This document shows positions 1 through 5,610 of a stretch of 5,722 bases of DNA, piece by piece. The position numbers were made by a program, and so were the translations under genes. The stretch is from CAYFMP01 sp964344215 (lineage in GTDB: Bacteria; Pseudomonadota; Alphaproteobacteria; Rhodospirillales; Casp-alpha2): assembly GCA_964344215.1 (NCBI GenBank), contig CAYFMP010000130.1, positions 1 to 5,722 of the forward strand, written 5' to 3'. The notes below the pieces were generated by a model. It did no database searches, was not told the origin of the DNA, and saw only the letters and a list, made by a program, of their open reading frames with translations. Every line of letters begins with the position of its first letter. Position 1 is the first letter of the stretch.

Positions 1-2052
1 TGGCGCGGCGATCCGCGTCATGTGGCGGAAGCATTGCCGCATTTCGTCGACGCCATCGACATCACGTCGTTCCGCAACATCCTGGCCGCCCTGCATTACG
101 ACAGCCGCCCGATCCGAATACGCCTCGACGCGGTCGACCCGCGCCTCATGCCGTGCCTGTTCCTGCCGGACGACGGCGATGCCATCGTTCTTCTCGACCT
201 GAAGCCGAGGGGAGTGATCCGGGCCTACGACGGCGGCCGTGACGACTACGCGGAAATCCCCGGCGAACCGCTGAAAGGCACGGCCTACTTCATCAATGCG
301 GTCGATGAGGACGAAATCCTGCCGACCCAGATCAAGGTCGGATGGTTCGCGGCAGTGACCGAACGTTTTCGCGGGCTCGTCTACCAAACGCTCGGTCTGA
401 CCTTCCTCCTCAACATCCTGGCGTTGGCGACACCGCTTTTCGTGATGGCCGTCTATGACAAGGTGGTGGCAACAGGGTCGCTGACGACGCTGGCGTATTT
501 CGGCGTCGGCGTCGGTATCGCGGTGATTTGCGACGGGGTGCTGAGGTCGATCAGGACCCGCATCCTCGCCTTCACGGGGGCTCGCCTCGACAACATCGTC
601 GGCATCGCCATTTTCCACAAGATTCTGTTCCTGGCGCCGTCCCTGACCGAACGCTCCACCGTCGGTTCGCAGGTCGCGCGCATCAAGGATTTCGAAACCG
701 TCCGAGATTTCTTCACGGGGCCAATGGCGCTGATGTTGCTGGAACTGCCGTTCGTGGTGATTTTCATCGTCGTTATCACCATTTTGGGTGGGCCGGTGGC
801 TTTCGTTCCGCTGATCATGATCGCGCTTTACGGCATTCTCGGCGTCGTCTTCACGCCGTTGATCCGCAACAGCGTCGCCAAGGCGGCCCGGGCGTCCTCC
901 AAGAAGCAGGAACTGGTGGTCGAAGCCTTGGGCACCATGCGGGCGCTCAAGTACTGCGGCGCCGAGGCCACCTGGCGTGACCGCTATCGCGACCTGTCGG
1001 CGAAATCGGCGCTCAACGGCTTTCACACGTCGCTGTTCTCTTCCCTCGTCCAGACCTTGTCGCATGTACTGATGATCGCGGCCGGGATCGGAACCATCGT
1101 GTTCGGCGTCTTCCGCGTGCTTGACGGCGACATGACCATCGGTGGACTGGTCGCTTCGATGATACTGGTCTGGCGCGTCTTGGGCCCGCTGCAGACCGGA
1201 TTCATCTCGATGGCCCGGCTGACCCAGGTCAAGGGTTCGATCTCGCAGATCAACAACCTGATGAACATCAAGGCGGAACGCGAACAACATTCTCTGGTCA
1301 GTCCCTTGAAGCGCCCGGAAGGAACGGTGACCTTCAACCGGGTGTCGATCCGCTATAGCCCGGAAGCCGATCCCGCCCTGGTCGGAGTCAGCTTCGAGGC
1401 CAACCCCGGCGAAGTGGTCGCCGTGGTCGGCGGCAACGGGTCGGGAAAATCGACAGTCCTCAAGCTGTTGGCCGGCATGTACCAGCCGCAAGCCGGCAAT
1501 ATTCGGATCGACAACATGGATATCCGACAGATGGATCCGATCGAGTTGCGCCACGCCGTCTCCTACGTTCCCCAGGAGGTCCACTTCTTCTACGGCACCA
1601 TCGCTCAAAACCTGCGCCTGGCCTACCCGACCGCCACCGACCAAGATCTCCGTTGGGCCGCCTACAAGGCCGCCGTTCTCGACGATGTCGAAAGGCTCGA
1701 ACAGGGCTCCGGCAAATGGAAGCGCACCGGGTTCGAGGTGCGAATAGGGGATTCCGGCGCCGGACAGATGCCGACCAGCCTGCTGCAACGGCTGAACCTC
1801 GCCCGCGGCTACCTGAAACGGGCGCCGATCATACTGTTCGACGAACCGGGCAACAGCCTTGATTTCGAGGGCGATCAGGCCTTTATGAAAATGGTGGACG
1901 AGTTGCGCGGAAACACCACGGTTCTGATGGTGACGCACCGCCCGAGTCACCTCAAGATCGCAGATAAGATAGTCTGGCTGGAACATGGCAACGTCCGCGC
2001 CGCCGGACCGGCCGAACAGGTCATCAAACAGATGCCGAAGGACTTCCTATGA
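1..2052 (+). CDS. Type I secretion ABC transporter, permease-ATPase (5' truncated), degenerate signature motif
   Basis: Inner-membrane ATP-driven exporter subunit that would pass a protein substrate to the HlyD adaptor encoded next. The frame is open to base 1 (WRGDPRH precedes the first candidate start, GTG at 22), and no ribosome site is visible there, so the true start is probably upstream. Residues are numbered from GTG 22. About 1-105 resemble a degenerate C39-peptidase-like domain without a catalytic set. About 120-395 hold six membrane spans (roughly 121-143, 155-172, 234-254, 258-280, 343-365, 372-395), with the family-typical MAVYDKVV after span 1. The nucleotide-binding domain follows: A-loop Y445, Walker A GGNGSGKST 470-478, Q-loop Q518, Walker B ILFDE with D607 and E608, D-loop SLD 612-614, H-loop H639. 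The signature that should read LSGGQ is MPTSL (583-587), although the following QR..LAR is kept. The class is secure; the substrate is unknown. Confidence 0.93.
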   Translation, partial: WRGDPRHVAEALPHFVDAIDITSFRNILAALHYDSRPIRIRLDAVDPRLMPCLFLPDDGDAIVLLDLKPRGVIRAYDGGRDDYAEIPGEPLKGTAYFINAVDEDEILPTQIKVGWFAAVTERFRGLVYQTLGLTFLLNILALATPLFVMAVYDKVVATGSLTTLAYFGVGVGIAVICDGVLRSIRTRILAFTGARLDNIVGIAIFHKILFLAPSLTERSTVGSQVARIKDFETVRDFFTGPMALMLLELPFVVIFIVVITILGGPVAFVPLIMIALYGILGVVFTPLIRNSVAKAARASSKKQELVVEALGTMRALKYCGAEATWRDRYRDLSAKSALNGFHTSLFSSLVQTLSHVLMIAAGIGTIVFGVFRVLDGDMTIGGLVASMILVWRVLGPLQTGFISMARLTQVKGSISQINNLMNIKAEREQHSLVSPLKRPEGTVTFNRVSIRYSPEADPALVGVSFEANPGEVVAVVGGNGSGKSTVLKLLAGMYQPQAGNIRIDNMDIRQMDPIELRHAVSYVPQEVHFFYGTIAQNLRLAYPTATDQDLRWAAYKAAVLDDVERLEQGSGKWKRTGFEVRIGDSGAGQMPTSLLQRLNLARGYLKRAPIILFDEPGNSLDFEGDQAFMKMVDELRGNTTVLMVTHRPSHLKIADKIVWLEHGNVRAAGPAEQVIKQMPKDFL

Positions 2053-3413
2053 GCGAGAACGCTGTTATGGCCGAATCGGCAGAATCGCCGAAGAAACTCC
2101 GCCGGGGCGACCGTCAGACACGGTTTCTGGCGCAGTCCGTCATTCTCGAAGAGGCCGGCAGCTCCGGTCTTATCCGAGTCGCCATGATCACCATCAGCCT
2201 GGTCATCTGCGCCTTTCTGGGCTGGGCCGCCGTTACCGACGTCGATGAAGTCGCGGTAACCTCGGGCGAAGTCATTCCGACCGGGCAACTGCAATCGATC
2301 CAGCACCTGGAAGGCGGCATCATCTTGGAAATCCGCGTCGAGGAGGGACAGGTCGTCGACCACGGCCAGGTCCTGCTCCGACTCGACCCGTCGAACGCCT
2401 TGACCGAATTGAAGCAGGTTCAGGCGCGCCGGGCCGGGCTCGAACTCCAGGCGGAGCGGCTGCGGGCGTTGGGCACCGGCCGCGAGCCCGACTTCTCGTT
2501 CGTCGGCTCCGAATACGAAAATCTGGTGACGGACCAACTGGCGATTTTCGAGGGCCAAATCGAGGCCTCGGTCAATCGCAGCGAAGTGTTGATCGCCCAG
2601 ATCGAGCAACGGAAACAGGAACTCGCCTTGTTCGAGGAGACCGAAGAGACGCTGTCGAGAAACGCCGACATCCTGTTGGAGGAACTGGCGCTTCGCGAGG
2701 ACCTCTACAAGCGGGGGCTGACGCCGAAGCTCGCCTATCTGGACGTCAAGCGCCAGGTCAACGACGCGCGCGGCGAGTTGGCGGCCATGCTCGGCGAACG
2801 CCAGCGTTCGGAAGAAGCGCTTGCCGAGGCCCGCAATCGCTTGGCCGAACTGCAGGCCAACGACCGCGAACAGGCGTTGGCTGAGATGGGTACCGTCACC
2901 AACGAACTGGCCGAGGTCGGCGAAGCCATCAAGAAGCTCGAAGACCGGGTGCGCCGGCTCGACGTCCGGGCGCCGGTGCGCGGTATCGTCAAGGGGCTGA
3001 GCGTTCATACGGTCGGCGGCGTCATCCCGCCCGGCGCCGTCGCTCTCGAAGTGGTGCCGTTGGACAAGGAATTGATCGTCGAAACCCGGATCACGACGCG
3101 CGACGTCGGTCACGTCAAGGTCGGGCAGGCCGTCACGGTCAAGGTTTCGACATTCGATTTCGCCCGCTACGGCGGTATCAGCGGCGAACTGAAGGACGTC
3201 TCGGCCTCCACCTTCATCGACGAGGAGGGCGAGCCCTACTACAAGGGGATCGTGACTCTGGACCGCGGGTATGTCGGGTTCGACCCGGAACTCAATCGGG
3301 TGCTGCCGGGCATGACCGTTCAGGCCGACATCAGGACCGGCCAGAAAACGTTGCTCGCTTATCTGCTGAAACCGGTCGTCAGTTCGGTCAAGACGTCGTT
3401 CCGCGAACGTTAA
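2049..3413 (+). CDS. HlyD-family type I secretion periplasmic adaptor (membrane fusion protein)
   Basis: Membrane fusion protein that links an inner-membrane ABC exporter to a TolC-like outer-membrane channel. The 454-residue length is usual for HlyD/PrtE-type adaptors. Visible parts in order: short cytoplasmic N-terminus 1-40; one membrane anchor about 41-61; first half of the biotinyl-lipoyl domain 84-115 with the hallmark QHLEGGIILEIRVEEGQ; long Glu/Gln/Arg/Leu-rich coiled coil about 116-303; second lipoyl half 304-337 (VRAPVRGIVKGL); beta-barrel region about 340-430; and the C-terminal LPGMTVQADIRTGQ block typical of the family. Its ATG overlaps the stop of the ABC gene (ATGA), and AAGGA at 2038-2042 lies six bases upstream, so start and translational coupling are well supported. 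The stop codon overlaps that of the convergent Nudix gene. No outer-membrane factor or substrate gene follows, so those parts must be encoded elsewhere. Confidence 0.95.
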   Translation: MSENAVMAESAESPKKLRRGDRQTRFLAQSVILEEAGSSGLIRVAMITISLVICAFLGWAAVTDVDEVAVTSGEVIPTGQLQSIQHLEGGIILEIRVEEGQVVDHGQVLLRLDPSNALTELKQVQARRAGLELQAERLRALGTGREPDFSFVGSEYENLVTDQLAIFEGQIEASVNRSEVLIAQIEQRKQELALFEETEETLSRNADILLEELALREDLYKRGLTPKLAYLDVKRQVNDARGELAAMLGERQRSEEALAEARNRLAELQANDREQALAEMGTVTNELAEVGEAIKKLEDRVRRLDVRAPVRGIVKGLSVHTVGGVIPPGAVALEVVPLDKELIVETRITTRDVGHVKVGQAVTVKVSTFDFARYGGISGELKDVSASTFIDEEGEPYYKGIVTLDRGYVGFDPELNRVLPGMTVQADIRTGQKTLLAYLLKPVVSSVKTSFRER

Positions 3414-3865
3414 TCGCCGCCGTCGACATCGAGGGCCGCGAACAACTCCTCGCCCAACTCGATGATGCGCCGGGTTTCCGGCCATAGGCCGAGTTCCGGA
3501 ATCTCGTCGAGTCGGAACCAACACGCTTCGGCCGCGTCGCCGCCGGGCGCCAGCCGACCGCCACGGACGGCGGCCAACACCTCGATCAGGGTGTAATGGA
3601 ACCGGACGCCGCCGCCATCGTCGTGTTTGACCGAATCGACGACATCGATCAGGCCCAGCACCTCGATCGATAGCCCGGTCTCCTCCGCGACCTCGCGCCT
3701 GGCCGCCTCGGCAACGGTTTCGCCCAGTTCCTGGGCGCCGCCCGGCAGGCTCCATTCGCCCTGTCGGGGTGGATTGGCGCGGCGCACCAGAAGCACACCG
3801 TCGCTCCCCCGGACCACCACGCCGATGCCCACGATCGGTCGGCTGGGGTATTCTCTCTCGTTCAT
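3410..3865 (-). CDS. Nudix hydrolase
   Basis: Predicted cytosolic hydrolase of nucleoside-diphosphate-linked compounds (151 residues, usual single-domain size). The Nudix box is complete at residues 43-65: G43, E49, R57, E58, E61, E62 and G64 fit GX5EX7REUXEEXGU, so metal binding and catalysis should be intact. Upstream, GIGVVVRGSDGVLLVRR and WSLPGG are typical beta strands of the fold, and ACWFRLDEIPEL near 114-125 is the usual C-terminal strand-helix element. The overall look is closest to the ADP-ribose-pyrophosphatase-like or generic COG1051 group, but substrate cannot be read from sequence alone. The ATG has no strong Shine-Dalgarno sequence; the next in-frame alternative (GTG, residue 12) would cut into the first strand and is less likely. 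It is convergent with the HlyD gene, the stops overlap by four bases (TTAA), and a functional link to secretion is not implied. A possible -10 box is described under the divergent intergenic region. Confidence 0.93.
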   Translation of the reverse strand: MNEREYPSRPIVGIGVVVRGSDGVLLVRRANPPRQGEWSLPGGAQELGETVAEAARREVAEETGLSIEVLGLIDVVDSVKHDDGGGVRFHYTLIEVLAAVRGGRLAPGGDAAEACWFRLDEIPELGLWPETRRIIELGEELFAALDVDGGD

Positions 3866-4010
3866 TCGGACGGTCTCGCGGAAGCAGGAAGAAGGATCGA
3901 GTGTGCGGCTTTGTATCGTTTCGGATGTATTTCGCAGTATAGGACGCTAATATGGTTAACGACAGAGGGGCGGGACGCCCAAACGGTCTGATCGGTGGGT
4001 GACGGTCAAC
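3866..4010. promoter_or_regulatory. Divergent intergenic region between Nudix and cNMP-domain genes
   Basis: This 145-base gap between divergently read genes must carry promoters for both. It is AT-richer than its flanks around 3911-3960. On the minus strand TATACT (plus positions 3936-3941) is a good -10-like hexamer about 70 bases before the Nudix ATG, but no convincing -35 lies at 16-18 bases. On the plus strand TAATAT (3948-3953) could serve as -10 for the cNMP gene, again without a clear -35. TGTAT occurs twice (3912-3916, 3926-3930), each followed within six bases by TTTCG (3919-3923, 3930-3934), an imperfect tandem repeat. A small hairpin GGGCG-GGA-CGCCC (3968-3980) would lie in the cNMP-gene leader. 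Presence of promoters is inferred from gene layout; the individual boxes are weak. Confidence 0.4.
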
Positions 4011-4355
4011 ATGACGGAAATACTTCAACGTCAGACATTTCAAGCCGGCGAGAGGATCTTCAGGGAAGGCGACGAGGGCAATCTGGCCTATGTCGTGCAA
4101 TCCGGAGAGGTCGAGATCTTCAAGGACATCGAGGGTGAGGAAAAAGTGCTCGGCGTGATCGGTCAAGGCGGCATCTTCGGTGAAATGGCGTTGATCGATT
4201 CGAAACCCCGCATGGCCGCCGCCCGCGCTTCCAAGGGATCGACGATCATCGTCGTCACCCGGGCCATGTTCGAACAAAAGCTCAAATCGGCCGACCCCTT
4301 TATCCGTGGCCTGTTGAACATTCTCACCGACCACATCCGCACGATGTCCAAGTAA
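4011..4355 (+). CDS. Stand-alone cyclic-nucleotide-binding domain protein (Crp/PKA-type cNMP domain)
   Basis: Small soluble protein (114 residues from this ATG) that is almost entirely one cNMP-binding beta-roll domain. It begins QTFQAGERIFREGDEGNLAYVVQSGEVEIF, the standard N-terminal part. The phosphate-binding cassette is at about 56-73, FGEMALIDSKPRMAAARA, with the conserved ribose-contacting Glu (E58) and phosphate-contacting Arg (R67), so ligand binding is plausible. The position after the Arg, which helps set cAMP/cGMP preference in kinases, is Met (M68), so the ligand cannot be assigned. A C-terminal helix (about 86-112) follows, with no helix-turn-helix, so it is not a DNA-binding Crp. 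It likely acts as a sensor subunit through protein contacts. A GTG start at 3999 would add four residues; ATG is preferred because the family usually begins close to this point, but neither start has a good Shine-Dalgarno. It lies 30 bases before the DUF502 gene, likely in one operon. Confidence 0.9.
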   Translation: MTEILQRQTFQAGERIFREGDEGNLAYVVQSGEVEIFKDIEGEEKVLGVIGQGGIFGEMALIDSKPRMAAARASKGSTIIVVTRAMFEQKLKSADPFIRGLLNILTDHIRTMSK

Positions 4356-4385
4356 CGCGATCAGGCTCACCGAAACACCGGCACC

Positions 4386-5222
4386 ATGACAGCAGACAAG
4401 CACGAACCCGAAACCCCGATCGGGGAAAACCCGGACGATACCGTCGCCGCCGACAAGCCGAGGAAACATGCGCTCGGCTTCGGCCAGCGCATGCGCGCCT
4501 ACCTGTTCGCCGGAATCCTGGTTACGGCGCCGATTTCGCTGACGTTCTATCTGGCCTGGCTGATGATCAAGTTCGTCGACGCCAGGGTGACGCCGCTGAT
4601 CCCCGCCAAATACAACCCCGAGACCTATCTGCCGTTCGCCCTGCCGGGATTGGGGCTGGTTGTCCTTATCGTCGGACTGATCCTGATCGGCGCCCTGACG
4701 GCCGGTTTCTTCGGCCGGCTGTGGGTGCGGACGTCCGAACGGGTGCTGGCCCGGATGCCGGTGGTCAGGAACGTCTACGGCGCTCTCAAGCAGATATTGG
4801 AAACGGTGCTGGCCCAGCAGTCCAACGCCTTTCGCGAAGCCGTGCTGGTCGAATATCCGCGCCGCGGCTTGTGGGCGATCGCCTTCATTACCGGCCGCAC
4901 CGAAGGCGAGGTCCAGAACGTCACCGAGGAGGAATGCATCAACATATTCCTGCCGACCACGCCCAACCCGACTTCCGGGTTCTTGCTTTTCGTACCCAAG
5001 AAAGACTTGATCCGGCTCAGCATGACGGTCGAGGAAGCGATCAAGATGGTCATTTCCGGCGGCATCGTGACACCGCCAGACCGCCGCCCGCCGGCCGAGC
5101 GCGATCGCCCGCTGACCGCCGCCCACGTCTACGAGGAACTGGACATCATCCGCGAAGGAAAGAGGGCGCCGGTGTTGACGCCGAAGGGCTCCAGGCCCGG
5201 CGACAAGCAGGAAAGCGGTTAG
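4386..5222 (+). CDS. DUF502 family membrane protein (COV-like)
   Basis: Integral inner-membrane protein of 278 residues belonging to the DUF502 family, which is related to plant COV proteins; biochemical function is not established. N-terminal residues 1-37 are polar and cytoplasm-like. Two membrane spans are visible: about 38-62 (YLFAGILVTAPISLTFYLAW) and about 87-110 (PGLGLVVLIVGLILIGALTAG). The family core follows: VRNVYGALKQILETV (127-141), a soluble beta-rich part with AIAFITG, and the hallmark TSGFLLFVPKKDLIRLSMTVEEAIKMVISGG (196-226). The tail after 230 is charged, proline-rich and probably disordered. ATG 4386 has no clear Shine-Dalgarno, but it is the only start that keeps the polar N-terminus. 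The 30-base gap to the cNMP-domain gene and the lack of a terminator between them suggest co-transcription. The TAG stop overlaps the stop of the convergent small gene. Confidence 0.93.
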   Translation: MTADKHEPETPIGENPDDTVAADKPRKHALGFGQRMRAYLFAGILVTAPISLTFYLAWLMIKFVDARVTPLIPAKYNPETYLPFALPGLGLVVLIVGLILIGALTAGFFGRLWVRTSERVLARMPVVRNVYGALKQILETVLAQQSNAFREAVLVEYPRRGLWAIAFITGRTEGEVQNVTEEECINIFLPTTPNPTSGFLLFVPKKDLIRLSMTVEEAIKMVISGGIVTPPDRRPPAERDRPLTAAHVYEELDIIREGKRAPVLTPKGSRPGDKQESG

Positions 5223-5230
5223 AACCGTTT
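5213..5230. terminator. Possible short hairpin terminator over overlapping stop codons
   Basis: In the DUF502 transcript AAGCGGT (5213-5219) can pair with ACCGTTT (5224-5230) around a four-base loop TAGA, giving seven pairs of which one is a G-U wobble, followed by G. Both convergent stop codons (TAG plus strand, TAA minus strand) fall in or beside the loop. The run of Us is only three and is part of the stem, so it would be a weak intrinsic terminator. For the opposite transcript the wobble becomes an A-C mismatch. Termination here is an inference. Confidence 0.3.
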
Positions 5231-5509
5231 GCGCCGTTTGGAAACCGGCCGCCTCAAGAGCATTTCCTTGAATTTGGCGCGGTCGGACTTGCGTTCGAAC
5301 TGGAACACGATGTCGAGCAGTCCACGCGCGTGCGGCGAGCACGCGACCTGATCGAAATGAAATTCGTAACCGCCTTCGCAGTTGGCCTTCAACCAGTCCT
5401 CGATGGCGTCCAGTTCGGCCGTGTGCTTGGTGCGCACCCCGTATTTGTAGGATGGTCTCGGTTTTGGCAGAGGTTCGTTCATGGCCTTCCGGTCGGGAGT
5501 GTCCGGCAT
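5219..5509 (-). CDS. Small hypothetical protein, unrecognised family
   Basis: Encodes 96 residues; I do not recognise the family. No signal peptide or membrane span is present, so it is probably cytosolic. Residues 1-20 are proline-rich and likely disordered. From 21 the pattern looks like strand (YKYGVRTK), helix (AELDAIEDWLKANC), strand (YEFHFDQV), strand (GLLDIVFQFE), helix (SDRAKFKEMLL), which would suit a small ferredoxin-like fold; this is eye-based inference. The tail RRPVSKRRKRF is strongly basic, which could favour nucleic-acid or ribosome contact. Start choice is open: ATG at 5509 has no ribosome site, while ATG at 5482 (residue 10) has GGAAGG only two bases before it, which is too close to be ideal. 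Codon use is like its neighbours and its stop overlaps that of DUF502, both favouring a real gene. An alternative reading as spurious is less likely given the mixed, protein-like composition. Confidence 0.7.
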   Translation of the reverse strand: MPDTPDRKAMNEPLPKPRPSYKYGVRTKHTAELDAIEDWLKANCEGGYEFHFDQVACSPHARGLLDIVFQFERKSDRAKFKEMLLRRPVSKRRKRF

Positions 5510-5584
5510 CGCCGCGGTGCCGCAGCCTGTCGATTGCGTCGGCGATAGTATGCAGGTTTCCGGATTGATGTGTGTGTCCTAACG

Positions 5585-5610
5585 TTTCATTTAATTTCAT
5601 CGTATGAAAT
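5585..5610. promoter_or_regulatory. Operator-like inverted repeat with an extra direct half-site
   Basis: A perfect inverted repeat ATTTCAT-CGT-ATGAAAT lies at 5594-5610, and a further TTTCAT copy sits at 5585-5590, ten bases before the left arm's TTTCAT (5595-5600). It is in the AT-richer stretch between the minus-strand small gene (start 5509) and the plus-strand ORF at 5604, whose ATG is inside the right arm. A symmetric AT-rich site in a divergent promoter region resembles a binding site for a dimeric regulator. The regulator is unknown. A weak plus-strand promoter (TTGATG 5565-5570, CATTTA 5588-5593, 17 bases apart) would overlap it. Confidence 0.4.

Noticed and set aside
22..24. GTG 22 as the true start of the ABC gene
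   Set aside because: The frame is open to base 1 with plausible upstream residues and there is no ribosome site, so the codon is more likely an internal valine.
528..980. Plus-strand overlapping frame within the ABC gene
   Set aside because: It is out of frame with a clearly real transporter domain and has Arg/His/Gly-rich shadow composition.
1768..1782. Loss of the ABC signature as a sign of a pseudogene
   Set aside because: The frame is intact, all other nucleotide-binding motifs are kept, and the gene is tightly coupled to hlyD, so a specialised subunit is more likely than decay.
4011..4355. Crp/Fnr transcription factor
   Set aside because: The protein ends right after the cNMP domain and its C-terminal helix; there is no helix-turn-helix.
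4721..5548. Plus-strand frame over the DUF502 3' half and the small gene
   Set aside because: It overlaps two better-supported genes, shows no domain, and has shadow-like composition.
1947..5600. 1217-residue minus-strand open frame as a real gene
   Set aside because: It runs antisense in codon register to three solid plus-strand genes and in a different frame through a true minus-strand Nudix gene. Its Arg/His/Asp/Gln-rich composition and lack of any domain are typical of a GC-rich shadow.
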